64,000 nucleotides of DNA from JAWKTV01 sp041398905 (lineage in GTDB: Bacteria > Planctomycetota > Planctomycetia > Planctomycetales > Planctomycetaceae), in contig JAWKTV010000011.1 of assembly GCA_041398905.1 (NCBI GenBank), positions 62,001-126,000 on the forward strand, given 5' to 3'. Made by a program: the position numbers and the translations under genes. The first letter of the stretch is position 1, and each line of letters starts with the position of its first letter. The notes under the pieces are model-generated. The model had not been told where the DNA came from. It saw only the letters and a list, made by a program, of their open reading frames with translations, and made no database searches. Shown in pieces: positions 37,295 through 47,440 of the stretch.

Positions 37295-39667
37295 ATGATG
37301 AGTCGATCGCTGCTCGTGCTGATGCTGACCTGTGGTCCCTCCGTCGGAGCGACGGAGCCGGTCGCGTTTTTGAGTCAGCACTGCGTCTCCTGCCATGGCG
37401 CGAACAAGCCAGAGGCGGGGCTGCGTCTCGATGGCCTGGCAGGCCCTGACGCCGATCATGCGGGGACTTGGGCGTTGATCGCCGATCGAGTCGAGTTCGG
37501 GGACATGCCACCCGCCTCGGAGCCGCGCCCCGACTCCGCGGCGCGTCGCGAGTTCGTCCGCTGGATCGGCCGTGAGTTGCGGTCGTCCACTCCTTCGTCG
37601 TCCCCGCTGCGGAGGCTCAGCCGTTACGAGTACCAGACGACGCTGCACGACCTGCTGGGCATCGAGACCGAGCTGATGGACCTGCTGCCGGAGGACTCCA
37701 GCCTGCAGGGTTTCGACAATGTGGCGGGGGGGTTGGGGATCTCGTCGATTCTGCTGGAGAGGTATCTGGAGGCGGCGAACCTGGCGTTCGACGGGACGAT
37801 CCGTCGCATCGAACCGCTGCCTCCGCAGACTCGCCGCGCGGTGTTGATGGAGAACAATGACAACGTCGTTTCGGTCGACGAGAAGAAGGGAGGCGTGATT
37901 ACGCGGGAAGGTGCGTTCATCGACTTCAGTCCCGGCTGGCCACCGGCGCGGGTCGACGCCGCGCACCCCATTGAAGCTGGACGTTACCGCTGCCGAGTCG
38001 CCGTCTGGCCGCATCAGCCCGGGCCCGATCGCACGCTGGCGGTCGCGGTGTTCACCGGTCCGCTGTTCGGGACGGGGAAGCGGAACTTTCAGGGCGTGTT
38101 CGATGTCACGGGGACTCCGGAACAGCCGCGGATCATTGAGTTCACCACTTTGCTGGCGGAAGGGGATGCGCTGCACGTGCTGCCGTGGGTCTATCCGGAG
38201 CATGTCACCTGGCGGGACAAGCATGAGGAGCAACCGGGCGTGGCGATCGTGTGGGCCGAGACGCACGGCCCGCTGGACCAGAGTTTTCCGTCCGAGTCGC
38301 AGACACGACTGTTCGGCGATCGCGAGACGATCTCCCTGCAACCTGGAACGCCGATCTGGATGCGGCACCGGAAGGGGGTCAAGGAGCACACGGTGGATTC
38401 GAGTGATCCACGCGCGGATGCGGCCCGGATCATTCGCGAGTTCGTCCCCCGCGCCTTCCGCCGTCCGGTGCCCGATCACCTCGTTCAGCCGTTCGTCGAC
38501 CTGGCGTTGTCGCGTCTGGAAGAGGGCAGCACATTCGAGCAAGCGGTGCGGGCCGGGGTCACGGGCGTGCTCTGTTCGCCGCACTTTCTACTGCTCAACT
38601 CCGATCGATCGGTTGACGATTACACGCTGGCGTCGCGATTGTCGTACTTCCTGTGGTCTTCGATGCCCGATGTGGAGCTGCTGCGGCTCGCGGCCGACGG
38701 TACGCTGCGCGACCCGGCCGTGCGGCACGCGCAGGTTGAGCGAATGCTCAAGGATCCGAAGAGTGAGCGGTTCGTCAGGCACTTCACCGACCAGTGGCTG
38801 GACCTGAACAAGATCGAGTTCACCACTCCCGACGCCAAGCTGTACCCGGAGTACGACGAACTGCTGCTGCGGTCGATGCTCGCTGAGACGCGGGGCTTCT
38901 TCCGGCACGTGCTTGACAACGATCTGGGTGTCACGAGCTTCGTGGACTCGGACTTCGCTGTACTCAATCAGCGGCTCGCCAATCTGTACGGGATTGATGG
39001 GGTGCGCGGGCATGAAGAGTTCCGCGTCGTCGCACTGCCGAGCGACAGCATTCGCGGTGGCGTGCTGACACAGGCGAGCATCTTGAAAGTGACCGCCAAT
39101 GGCACCACGACATCCCCCGTGCTCCGCGGGGTGTGGGTCCTTGACAAGCTGCTGGGGCAGCCGGCTCCGCCGCCCCCGCCCGGCGTTCCGGCCGTCGAGC
39201 CTGACATCCGCGGCGCGACCACCATTCGTGAGCAACTCGCGAAGCACGCCGAGTCCGCCACCTGCAACCGCTGTCATGCCCGCATCGACCCGGCTGGCTT
39301 CGCGCTGGAGGAGTTTGACGTGATTGGTAACTGGCGGACGCGATACCGGTCGGTCGAGGGGAAGCGCGAGGACCGGGTCGATCGGACCAACTACTACCTG
39401 GGACTGGCGGTCGAGTCGGACGGGGAGTTGATCGACGAACGCCGCTTCAGGAGCTTCGACGAGTATCGGCAATGCCTGTTGGCCGACCGTGAGCAGCTTG
39501 CCCGCAGCCTGGCGACGAAGCTGCTCGTTTACGGGTGCGGCCGGCCTGTGACCCGCCGTGATCAACCTGCCGTCGACGCGATCGTGGACAGTACCAGCGC
39601 TGGCGAGTTCGGGCTCCGATCGATGATTCACGCCGTCGTCGACAGCGAGCTGTTCCTGGAGAACTGA
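37295..39667 (+). CDS. Exported cytochrome-c/DUF1587-DUF1592-DUF1588-DUF1585 protein
   Basis: A 790-residue planctomycete-specific multidomain protein. ATG 37295 gives a signal peptide (SRSLLVLMLTCGPSVGA). In order: a c-type haem site (FLSQHCVSCHGANKPEAGLR), the DUF1587 region (LSRYEYQTTLHDLLGIE), a beta domain, DUF1595 (IIREFVPRAFRRPVPDHLV), DUF1592 (LASRLSYFLWSSMPDVELL), DUF1588 (GGVLTQASILKVTANGTTTS, then CNRCHARIDPAGFALEEFDV with a second CxxCH) and DUF1585 at the C terminus. Such proteins are abundant in planctomycetes and are thought to act in the periplasm, perhaps in oxidative polysaccharide breakdown. The usual DUF1552 partner gene does not follow; an NtrC-type regulator does. Confidence 0.93.
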   Translation: MMSRSLLVLMLTCGPSVGATEPVAFLSQHCVSCHGANKPEAGLRLDGLAGPDADHAGTWALIADRVEFGDMPPASEPRPDSAARREFVRWIGRELRSSTPSSSPLRRLSRYEYQTTLHDLLGIETELMDLLPEDSSLQGFDNVAGGLGISSILLERYLEAANLAFDGTIRRIEPLPPQTRRAVLMENNDNVVSVDEKKGGVITREGAFIDFSPGWPPARVDAAHPIEAGRYRCRVAVWPHQPGPDRTLAVAVFTGPLFGTGKRNFQGVFDVTGTPEQPRIIEFTTLLAEGDALHVLPWVYPEHVTWRDKHEEQPGVAIVWAETHGPLDQSFPSESQTRLFGDRETISLQPGTPIWMRHRKGVKEHTVDSSDPRADAARIIREFVPRAFRRPVPDHLVQPFVDLALSRLEEGSTFEQAVRAGVTGVLCSPHFLLLNSDRSVDDYTLASRLSYFLWSSMPDVELLRLAADGTLRDPAVRHAQVERMLKDPKSERFVRHFTDQWLDLNKIEFTTPDAKLYPEYDELLLRSMLAETRGFFRHVLDNDLGVTSFVDSDFAVLNQRLANLYGIDGVRGHEEFRVVALPSDSIRGGVLTQASILKVTANGTTTSPVLRGVWVLDKLLGQPAPPPPPGVPAVEPDIRGATTIREQLAKHAESATCNRCHARIDPAGFALEEFDVIGNWRTRYRSVEGKREDRVDRTNYYLGLAVESDGELIDERRFRSFDEYRQCLLADREQLARSLATKLLVYGCGRPVTRRDQPAVDAIVDSTSAGEFGLRSMIHAVVDSELFLEN

Positions 39668-39861
39668 GTGGGCGCGGTGGCCTGGAGGAGAGGCGGCGGA
39701 TCGGCATCCAAGGGACGGGTGCGGAGTTTCCGATCATCGATGACTGGACGACTCCGAGCGATGTCATAGCCTGTCATGAGGAACATGTCGTGATGGTCGC
39801 GACTGCCGCGATGTTCGCGGAGCGCGGACATCGGTCGAGCAGGCCCTTCGAGCCGATTGCC

Positions 39862-41374
39862 ATGCCCAAGCTGCTCATCGTCGACGATGAACCGAACGTA
39901 CGGTACTCACTGGAGCGCGCGTTGACGCTGGAGGGCCGGGAGATCGTCGCTGCGGGAACGGGGCGGGAGGGTGTTGCAGCCGTCCTGCGTGAGCAGCCCG
40001 ACGCCGTGCTGCTCGATGTTCAGTTGCCCGACCTGATGGGGCTGGACGTTCTCAACGAGATGCGTCAATTGGACCCCCGATTGCCGGTGATCGTGATGAC
40101 GGCTCATGGCACTGCCGACACCGCCATTGAGGCGATGAAGCGCGGAGCGTACGACTACCTGCTCAAGCCGTGGCGAGTGGCCGACCTGCAGGACGTCGTG
40201 CTCAAGGCGCTGGAGGCGGGGCACCTCAGCCGGGTTCCCGCCGTCTTTGATGAAGAGGTGCCGCAGCCGTCGCAGGCCAATGTCGACCGCATCGTGGGTC
40301 GGTCGCCCGGGATGCACGAGGTCTTCAAAGAGATCGGCCGCATTGCTCCTCAGAACGTGACGGTGTTGATTCTCGGCGAGAGCGGCACCGGCAAGGAACT
40401 GGTTGCCCGCGCGATGGTGCATCACTCGCAGCGCGCCGATCGGCCGTTCCTCGCGCTCAACTGCGCCGCGCTGCCGGAGACGCTGCTGGAGAGCGAACTG
40501 TTTGGTCACGAGAAGGGGGCCTTTACCGGCGCGGAGCGTCGGCGGATCGGCAAGTTCGAGCAGGCTCATGAGGGGACTCTGCTGCTCGATGAAGTCGGAG
40601 AAATGTCACTCGCCACCCAGGCAAAGCTGCTGCGTGCTGCAGGACGGCCGGTTCGAACGGGTCGGCGGCAACGAGACGATCACCGTCGACGTCCGCATCA
40701 TCGCCGCGACCAATCGCAATCTCGAACAGGCGATCATCGCCCGCGAGTTTCGACAAGACCTGTTCTACCGGCTCAACACATTCACGCTCACGCTGCCGCC
40801 CTTGCGGGAGCGTCCCGAAGACATTCCCCGGCTGGCCGAGTACTTTCTCGCGCGCGACCGTCGGCAACTTGGGATCGACGCCCGGCGGTTCACACCAGCG
40901 GCGATGGAGTTGCTCCAGCGGCATGCCTGGCCGGGCAACGTCCGCGAGCTGGAGAGCGCCGTCAAGTACGCCATCGTTCATGCGGGGGGCGAAGTCATCC
41001 CGGCCGAGGCGCTGCCCGCGGCGGTGATTGATGGGAAGCGAACTCCCGCCATCAGCGGCGGATCGTCGATCACCGCACCGCCCGCGCAGACGATGCCAAC
41101 CCCGCCAGGGTCCGCGGCGATCGCTCCCGACGCCGAGCCGCTCGGCGACATTCTTGAACTGGTGCGGCGGAGCATGACGACCGAGGCGGGCCGGCTGTAT
41201 GACTCCGTCCATGCGGAGGTGGACCGCGTCCTGCTGGCGGAAGTCCTCGCCGAAACGCAGGGGAACCAGTCCAGCGCGGCTGAGCTGCTGGGGGTCTCGC
41301 GCACGACGCTGCGGACCAAGCTGCAGCAGTTAGGACTCTCCGTTGAGCGTCGCGTCGAACGATCGGACTCGTGA
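39862..41374 (+). CDS. Sigma-54-dependent response regulator (NtrC family), frameshifted in the AAA+ domain
   Basis: About 504 residues when repaired. Receiver domain: KLLIVDDEPNVRYSLERALT, the phospho-acceptor Asp in VLLDVQLPD, and VMTAHGTADTAIEAMKRGAY with the conserved Lys in LLKPW. AAA+ domain: Walker A LGESGTGKELVARA, sigma-54 loop GHEKGAFTGAE, Walker B GTLLLDEVGEM, FRQDLFYRLN and HAWPGNVRELESA. The C-terminal Fis-type helix-turn-helix is AAELLGVSRTTLRTKLQQLG. The first frame derails at LLRAAGRP. Frame two picks up at LLRVLQDGRFERVGGNE, so about two bases (GT of CGTGTGCTGCAGG) are missing near 40630-40645. ATG 39862 matches the family start. The target promoters are unknown. Confidence 0.93.
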
Positions 41375-41406
41375 GTCGCGGCGCCGCGAGGGGTACGTGC
41401 GGCCAG

Positions 41407-41877
41407 CTACTCGGCCGGCGGCGCGGCCAGCGCGTGAAACCTGCGGATCGCCTCCTCCTGCGAGACATCTTCGATATGCGTCGCCAGTGACCAGCGGTGG
41501 CCGAACGGGTCTTCAAGGAAGCCGCTGCGATCGCCGTAGAACTGATCCTGCACGGGACGCAGCGATTTTGCCCCGGCCTCGATCGCCTGCTGGAACAGCG
41601 CGTCGACGTCGTTCACGTAGAGCAGGATGCTGCTGGCGGTCCCGCCGATGGTCTGTGGTCCGGGGCAGTCCAACTCCTCATTCTCGTCGGCGAGCATCAC
41701 TCGCGAATCGCCAATCTCGATCTCCGCATGAGCCAGCAGACCGTTCGGGGCCGGGAGTCGCAGCACCTCGCGGGCATTGAACGCCCGCTCGTAGAACTCG
41801 ATCGCTTGCGCCGCGCCGCGAACGACGATGTACGGAGTCACCGTGTGGTAGCCAGCGGGGATACGAGAAAATGACAT
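41407..41877 (-). CDS. VOC-superfamily (PhnB/glyoxalase-like) protein
   Basis: A 156-residue protein of the vicinal-oxygen-chelate fold, PhnB-like subgroup. Motifs: GYHTVTPYIVVRGAAQAIEF, FNAREVLRLPAPNGLLAHAE, GDSRVMLADENEE, SILLYVNDVDALFQQAIEAG and the C-terminal YGDRSGFLEDPFGHRWSLAT. The YGDRSG...DPFGH stretch is standard. Possible metal ligands include the His in LLAHAEIEIG. The reaction is unknown; members include demethylmenaquinone-methyltransferase-like and bleomycin-resistance-like proteins. It converges with the NtrC-type gene (32 bases between stops). Confidence 0.92.
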   Translation of the reverse strand: MSFSRIPAGYHTVTPYIVVRGAAQAIEFYERAFNAREVLRLPAPNGLLAHAEIEIGDSRVMLADENEELDCPGPQTIGGTASSILLYVNDVDALFQQAIEAGAKSLRPVQDQFYGDRSGFLEDPFGHRWSLATHIEDVSQEEAIRRFHALAAPPAE

Positions 41878-41931
41878 GGAATTCAGGCTTTCGGATGCGA
41901 GTGAGTTCGAGCGTGTGCTGATCGATCGCCG

Positions 41932-43101
41932 TCAGTGGTTCGCCGCCGCGGCGGGGTCGGTGTCGGCGGGTGAAACGTTCGTTTCGCTCGTGTCGACCAT
42001 GATCGGCTCACGCTCGCCGGACTCGCGGAAGGCACCGGTTTTCAAGAACCGCACCGCCGCTTCGATGCAATCGGTGTTCGACATTAGAAACGAGTGCCAG
42101 CCGATGACCTGAATGTAGTCGCGGGCGCCGGGCAGCCGGGTCGCCGACACACTGACCACGCCATCATCATCACCGGGGATCAGGGGGTTGTAGCCCTCCG
42201 GTTGCCCGCGGCTGCCGGCGAGCACGCCGAACTCGAATGCCGGGGTCGGGAGCTTCGAGATCACCCCTTCCGGGTCTTCAATCAACTGCTGGCCTGCGGG
42301 CCCGAAGATTGACTTGAACAGGACGTTCTTCTGCGCGATGTTCGCGAGCTTCGCCCCCATGTTCGGCACGCCCAGCATCACCATCCGGCGTATGCGCAGA
42401 TCGGGTGCGGAGGCTGTCTGCTGCAGATAGGCTCGCACCAGCAGGCCGCCCATGCTGTGGACCACGAGATCGATCTGCTCGATCCCTTCCAGCGATTCGA
42501 TCACCTGCCGGAGGTAGCGGGCCGACTCGGCGATGGGGAGGCGAGTGCTTGGATAGTCGAACGGGACAACCACGTATCCTTCGCCCGTCAGCCGCGACTG
42601 CAATGCGGCGAACGACTTCGAGGAGCGGATGATACCATGCACCAGAATCACCGCACGGCCCGACATCGGCTGCAGCCCCTGCTGCTCGCGGATCGTTTTC
42701 AATGCCCGACGGCAATCGTCGATCGTCCCCCACGCCTGCCGGACATCGCCGGGATCGAGCAGCCGGTAGTGCTGAGTCAGCACGTTCTGCTGAATTCGCC
42801 ACCCGCGAAAATGGAGGATATCTCCCCAAAGCTGTCGGCCGCCGAGCGTCGGCATCGGGATGTTGAACGGGAGCGGCTGGGAATCTTGAGAGGCAGGATC
42901 GGCCATTTCGGCTCCGATCGGTTCGGGCATGGGAGTCTCGGTAGCGGCGAGGCCCGCAGGCTCGGAGAGGTGCGGAGCCCCCGCTGGATCGACACAGGGA
43001 TCATCCTCGCCACCGGTTCCGCGCGCCGCACCCCAATCGAGGATACCGGCGGCGATGACAGCACACTTCAGCAGGTTCGTTGACAGCAGTCTTGTGGGCA
43101 T
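41932..43101 (-). CDS. Exported alpha/beta hydrolase (lipase-like)
   Basis: A 389-residue serine hydrolase with an N-terminal hydrophobic segment (LLKCAVIAAGILDWGAA), then a long Pro/Glu-rich linker (to about residue 95), so probably exported or membrane-anchored. Fold markers: RAVILVHGIIRSSKSFAALQ (oxyanion strand), the nucleophile elbow DLVVHSMGGLLVRAYL, VMLGVPNMGAKLAN, the likely acid in LIPGDDDGVVSVSATRL and His in VIGWHSFLMSN. The pattern matches triacylglycerol-lipase or PGAP1-like esterases. The natural ester is unknown. It is divergent from the HIT-protein gene. Confidence 0.9.
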   Translation of the reverse strand: MPTRLLSTNLLKCAVIAAGILDWGAARGTGGEDDPCVDPAGAPHLSEPAGLAATETPMPEPIGAEMADPASQDSQPLPFNIPMPTLGGRQLWGDILHFRGWRIQQNVLTQHYRLLDPGDVRQAWGTIDDCRRALKTIREQQGLQPMSGRAVILVHGIIRSSKSFAALQSRLTGEGYVVVPFDYPSTRLPIAESARYLRQVIESLEGIEQIDLVVHSMGGLLVRAYLQQTASAPDLRIRRMVMLGVPNMGAKLANIAQKNVLFKSIFGPAGQQLIEDPEGVISKLPTPAFEFGVLAGSRGQPEGYNPLIPGDDDGVVSVSATRLPGARDYIQVIGWHSFLMSNTDCIEAAVRFLKTGAFRESGEREPIMVDTSETNVSPADTDPAAAANH

Positions 43102-43284
43102 GATTCGCAGTCTATCAGGGCTGATGTCAGTGGCGAAGTTGCGTGTCCGATATCACATGGAACTTGCCCGATTCGTCGGCGGACCGAGCGTGGCGGTGAA
43201 GTTGAGTCATTCGGTACGCGCGGCGCGAACGGCAGCTTACCATCCGCGAGACAGGATTGTTCCTATTCACCCGCGAGGCCGGCC

Positions 43285-43692
43285 ATGCCGACGCTGTTCA
43301 CCAAAATCATCTCCGGCGAGCTGCCGGGCCGGTTTGTGTATCGAGACGACCAGGTCGTGGCGTTCCTCACGATTGCTCCGCTGAAGCCAGGTCACACGCT
43401 CGTCGTGCCAATTGCGGAATATGACCACTGGATCAACCTGCCTCCCGAACTGGCGGCTCACACGTTCGCGGTGGCACAAAAGGTGGCGCAGGCGGTGCAG
43501 CGGGCTTTTCAGCCGACGCGAGTCGGCCTTATGATCGCCGGGCTGGAGGTGCCGCATGTCCATTTGCACATCACGCCCATCTGGGAACTGGGGGACATGA
43601 GCTTCGCCCGCCAGCAACAGAACCCCGACCCGGCGATGATGGACGACGCCATGACGACTCTGCGGCACGAACTCGGCTGGCAGCCGGAGTGA
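43285..43692 (+). CDS. HIT-family nucleotide hydrolase/transferase
   Basis: A 135-residue cytoplasmic HIT protein. Start MPTLFTKIISGELPGRFVYR matches the family; DDQVVAFLTIAPLKPGHTLV precedes the histidine triad HVHLHI (with Gly/Val around it: GLEVPHVHLHITPIWE). HIT proteins hydrolyse or transfer nucleotidyl groups, for example from AMP-NH2-type substrates. It lies alone, followed by threonine synthase after about 120 bases. Confidence 0.94.
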   Translation: MPTLFTKIISGELPGRFVYRDDQVVAFLTIAPLKPGHTLVVPIAEYDHWINLPPELAAHTFAVAQKVAQAVQRAFQPTRVGLMIAGLEVPHVHLHITPIWELGDMSFARQQQNPDPAMMDDAMTTLRHELGWQPE

Positions 43693-43811
43693 CCGACTGA
43701 CTCGACATTTTGGCTTCGCCTGCGAGTCCCGGCGTTGTCCGCGCCGGGCTTTGGAGAGCATCGGCCGGGGCCGATAATTGAGACTTCACTACCGATATAC
43801 CGACGACGAAC

Positions 43812-45209
43812 GTGACCGAGACCGCCTTTCAACAAGGGATCGCCCCCGCCGCTTCTTCGACCTACTCGGTCGACGAGACGCTGACCGTCTGTCCGTCGAC
43901 CGACAGCCTGCTCGATATCCGCTACGACTGGGATCGGGTGCCAGTGCCAGCGTCGCTGAGAGAGTTTGAACGTCGGTGGTCGAGCCGCCAGAACCCGCTG
44001 GACTACAGCGGCGTGTGGCGTTTCCGCGAGCTGCTGCCGTTCGCGCCGGACGACCAGATCGTCACGATCGGCGAAGGACAGACGTACCTCCAGCAGGCGG
44101 ATGCGGTTGGCAAGTACGTCGGCATGCGACCGGGGCAACTGTACCTGCAGTACGAGGGGCTGAACCCGTCGGGGTCGTTCAAAGACAACGGCATGACGGC
44201 CGCGTCGACCCACGCGCGGATGGTCGGGGCGAAGTTCGCCGCGTGCGCATCGACTGGGAACACGAGTGCTTCGCTTGCCATCTACGGCGGGGTGACCGGG
44301 CTGTTCAAGGTGCTGGTGTTTGTCGGCAGTGGCAAGATCGCGTTCGGCAAGCTGTCGCAGGCGCTCGACTACGGTGCGGTCACGTTGCAGATTCAGGGGG
44401 ACTTCGACGACGCGCTCCTGCAGGTGCGGGCGGTGTGTGAAGCTGCGGGGATCTATCTCTGCAACAGCGTCAATCCCTTCCGTCTGGAAGGGCAGAAGTC
44501 GATCATGTACCGCGTCCTCGAAGGGCTGGGCTGGGAAATTCCCGACTGGATCGTCGTCCCGGGCGGGAACCTCGGTAACTCAAGCGCGTTCGGCAAGGCG
44601 TTCGCCGAGCTGAAAGAACTCGGGCTGATCGACCGCGTTCCGCGGCTCGCGGTCATCAATGCCGCCGGGGCGAACACGCTGTATCAACTGTACGAGCAGG
44701 AAGGGCTCCGCTGGAACGGCGGGCAGCCTCAGCAGGAACTGGTTGACCGCTTCTATCAGGAAATGAACGCCGCGAACCGGCGGGCTCACACGCTGGCGTC
44801 GGCGATCGAGATCAATCGTCCGGTCAACCTGCTGAAGTGCCTGCGGGCGCTCGACACCTGCGAGGGCGTGGTGCGGGAGGTCAACGACGAACAGATTCTG
44901 GAAGGGAAGGCGCAAGTTGGAGCCGGGGGGTTCGGCTGCGAACCGGCGAGCGGTGCGAGCGTCGCCGGGGCCAGGCTGCTGCGGGAAGAGGGGATCATCG
45001 CTCCAGGCGACCGGGTCGTCTGCATCCTCACCGGTCATCAGTTGAAGGATCCGGACGCGACCGTGGGCTATCACGCCGCCGAGGCGAACCCCAAGCTGGC
45101 GGAGAAACTGGCTTCCCAAGGTGTCCAGCAGCGGACGTTCGCGAATGCGCCGATCGTCGTCCCCAACGACTTCGATCAGATCATGTCGACGATCAACGCG
45201 CTCAAGTAG
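43812..45209 (+). CDS. thrC: Threonine synthase
   Basis: PLP enzyme converting O-phosphohomoserine to threonine; 465 residues. Motifs: YSGVWRFRELLPFAPDDQIV, TIGEGQTYLQ, QYEGLNPSGSFKDNGMTAAS with the PLP Lys, ACASTGNTSASLAIYGG (the phosphate-interacting loop), IVVPGGNLGNSSAFGKAFAE and a C-terminal GVVREVNDEQILEGKAQVGA stretch. The start is GTG 43812; ATG codons upstream are out of frame. N-terminal residues 1-35 are extra relative to short bacterial enzymes, as in other planctomycete ThrC. No thrA or thrB neighbours are present. Confidence 0.95.
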   Translation: MTETAFQQGIAPAASSTYSVDETLTVCPSTDSLLDIRYDWDRVPVPASLREFERRWSSRQNPLDYSGVWRFRELLPFAPDDQIVTIGEGQTYLQQADAVGKYVGMRPGQLYLQYEGLNPSGSFKDNGMTAASTHARMVGAKFAACASTGNTSASLAIYGGVTGLFKVLVFVGSGKIAFGKLSQALDYGAVTLQIQGDFDDALLQVRAVCEAAGIYLCNSVNPFRLEGQKSIMYRVLEGLGWEIPDWIVVPGGNLGNSSAFGKAFAELKELGLIDRVPRLAVINAAGANTLYQLYEQEGLRWNGGQPQQELVDRFYQEMNAANRRAHTLASAIEINRPVNLLKCLRALDTCEGVVREVNDEQILEGKAQVGAGGFGCEPASGASVAGARLLREEGIIAPGDRVVCILTGHQLKDPDATVGYHAAEANPKLAEKLASQGVQQRTFANAPIVVPNDFDQIMSTINALK

Positions 45210-45335
45210 CGAATCTCAGGTGACAAATCCGAGGGAACTGGCAAGGATGGAAGGGTGATCGGGACGCATCGCCGCGATCGATGACCAACGATTTCCTTCC
45301 GACTGTTCAATACCCGCACGAACCGACCCACTGGA

Positions 45336-45872
45336 ATGTTGACCCCCTACGAGGAACTCGAATACCTCGCCGAGCATCTCCCAGGCGAGGGAGAAGTGCT
45401 GGTGGTCACCCGCCAGGAGGGGGAACTGCATTGCCAGGCGTTGCAGCGGAACAGCCTGCGGGAAGGCATCGAAGAGGTGGAACTGTACGGTCGACTGGTG
45501 CAGGCGAACGAGCGGCTCAATGCCCGCGGCACGTTTCCCCTGTGGGCGGCGGCCCTGGGCACGGCGGCCTTCGCGCTCACGGTCTTTCCGCTGTTCGATC
45601 TTGGATGGGGGCAGTGGTTCCTGTTGCCCGCGTTCGGCATGTTCGCGCTGTTCCTGGGCTTCTACTGGATTCGTTCCCGGCAGCGGCAACTCTTCGAGCG
45701 AGAGATTCGTCCGATGCTGCTGCGTGAACTGATGGTCCGCAACATCACTCCCCATGAACTGATGGCCGCCGTCCGACAGCATCCCGAGTTCCGGACGTTG
45801 CTCGACGAACTCGTGAACTGGGAACCGAACCGATCCCGCAAGGCTGGCGATGGTGGAGCGAGTGCGCTGTGA
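45336..45872 (+). CDS. Small membrane protein of unknown function, coupled to aroA
   Basis: A 178-residue protein: a soluble N-terminal part (EELEYLAEHLPGEGEVLVVT and LQRNSLREGIEEVELYG), two membrane helices (FPLWAAALGTAAFALTVFPL and WFLLPAFGMFALFLGFYWI), then a charged C-terminal helix bundle (RQRQLFEREIRPMLLRELMV). I know no family for it. Its stop overlaps the GTG of aroA in GTGA, so the two are translationally coupled. Confidence 0.72.
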   Translation: MLTPYEELEYLAEHLPGEGEVLVVTRQEGELHCQALQRNSLREGIEEVELYGRLVQANERLNARGTFPLWAAALGTAAFALTVFPLFDLGWGQWFLLPAFGMFALFLGFYWIRSRQRQLFEREIRPMLLRELMVRNITPHELMAAVRQHPEFRTLLDELVNWEPNRSRKAGDGGASAL

Positions 45873-47185
45873 ATGACGCAGTGGAGATGCAGCCGGTGGA
45901 TGCACCGGTTCTCGGTTCGATCCGTCCCCCTGGCTCGAAAAGTCTGACTAACCGGGCACTGATCGTCGCCGCGCTGGCGGGACTATCCAGCAGCGGCGGC
46001 TCGGGCTGTCGGCTGACCGGCGTGCTCGACAGTGTCGACACGCGCGTGATGGTCGAGAGCCTCAGGCGGCTCGGCTGGTCGATCCAGCAGGATGTGGCCG
46101 CGGGAACCATCATCATCAGCGGTGAAACGTCGTGCGTTGCCCGGCCCGACCGAGGCCCCTATGAACTCTGGCTGGAGAACAGCGGCACCAGCATCCGGTT
46201 CCTCACCGCCCTCGCGGCCGTGCTTGATCGCGACGTGACGGTGCGGCTTGATGGCAACGAGCGGATGCGGGAACGGCCGATCGCGCCGCTCGTCGGTGCT
46301 TTGTCGGAGTGGGGTGCGGACATCGTGACCGAACTTCCGACCGGTTGCCCACCGGTTCGATTGACGGCCCGCGGCCTCCGTGGCGGCGAAGTCCGGGTCG
46401 CTGGTGATTTGTCCAGTCAATACCTCAGTGCGCTGTTGATGGCCGCGCCGTGTGCGGACGGCGACGTGACAGTGCGGGTCGAAGGGCCGCTGGTGTCGCG
46501 GCCCTATATCGACATGACGCTCGCCGTCATGCGGGACTTCGGGGCCGAGGTGAGCGAGTCCGAGGAGAACTGCTTTGTCGTCGCGTCGAGCGGATACAAG
46601 CCGACCGAGTACGACATTGAGCCGGATGCCTCGGCCGCGAGCTATTTCTTCGCGGTGGCGGCCGTGACGGGCGGCAGCGTCGAAGTGCAGGGGCTGTCGC
46701 GGCAGTCATTGCAGGGCGATATCCACTTTGTCGACGCGCTCGAACAGATGGGCTGCGGGGTGGAATGGCGGGAGCACTCGGTGGTCGTCACGGGAGGCCA
46801 TTTGCGGGGGGTCGACATCGACATGAATGCGATCTCGGATACGGCTCAGACGCTGGCCGTCGTGGCCGCGTTTGCGGACGGGCCGACGCGGATTCGCGGC
46901 GTCGCGCATATGCGTCACAAGGAAACCGACCGAGTATCCGCCGTCGTTACCGAGTTGCGGAAGCTGGGCCTCGAGGTGGAAGAGTTCGATGACGGCATGT
47001 TGATTCAGCCCGGACCGATTCGGCCGACGTCGATCGCCACTTACGACGATCACCGGATGGCCATGAGTTTCGCGGTGCTGGGTCTCAAGCAGCCGGGCAT
47101 CATCATCGAAGACCCCGGCTGCACCGCCAAGACCTACCCCGAGTTCTTCGCGGACCTGGCGAAGTTGTGCGAGGCGACGAATTGA
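45869..47185 (+). CDS. aroA: 3-phosphoshikimate 1-carboxyvinyltransferase (EPSP synthase)
   Basis: Shikimate-pathway enzyme transferring enolpyruvyl from PEP to shikimate-3-phosphate; 438 residues. Motifs: IRPPGSKSLTNRALIVAALA (PEP/S3P binding Lys), LENSGTSIRFLTALAAVL, RLDGNERMRERPIAPLVGAL, SSQYLSALLMAAPC, EPDASAASYFFAVAAVTGG, MNAISDTAQTLAVVAAFADG, RHKETDRVSAVVTELRKLG, YDDHRMAMSFAVLGLK and EDPGCTAKTYPEFF. Start GTG 45869 overlaps the upstream gene by four bases. Full length and intact. Confidence 0.97.
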   Translation: MNDAVEMQPVDAPVLGSIRPPGSKSLTNRALIVAALAGLSSSGGSGCRLTGVLDSVDTRVMVESLRRLGWSIQQDVAAGTIIISGETSCVARPDRGPYELWLENSGTSIRFLTALAAVLDRDVTVRLDGNERMRERPIAPLVGALSEWGADIVTELPTGCPPVRLTARGLRGGEVRVAGDLSSQYLSALLMAAPCADGDVTVRVEGPLVSRPYIDMTLAVMRDFGAEVSESEENCFVVASSGYKPTEYDIEPDASAASYFFAVAAVTGGSVEVQGLSRQSLQGDIHFVDALEQMGCGVEWREHSVVVTGGHLRGVDIDMNAISDTAQTLAVVAAFADGPTRIRGVAHMRHKETDRVSAVVTELRKLGLEVEEFDDGMLIQPGPIRPTSIATYDDHRMAMSFAVLGLKQPGIIIEDPGCTAKTYPEFFADLAKLCEATN

Positions 47186-47440
47186 TGCCGCCGCACGGCT
47201 CAATCTGGGCGCGCTCGCCCGGTTGTGACGGGGAATCGCGCGATAACGCTCCCGAATCTGAGCGGTGCGGCGTCAGGCTTCTATCGCTTCGGTAATGTGG
47301 CGGTACAATCGCTTTGTCGGTTTCTACCGCATTGAAACGGCATCGGCTGAGTCGCCTCAGGCCGATGCGACCACCCTCGACCACACGGCCGATGCCGCGT
47401 GGTTCGGGAGCGTTGTTATTGGCGTCACTGAACGAAGATC

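Noticed and set aside
36671..38584. Very long minus-strand open frame (over 600 codons) opposite the CBS and DUF1592 genes
   Set aside because: Antisense shadow of well-supported genes in high-GC DNA; the composition is Arg/His/Gln-rich and no domain is visible.
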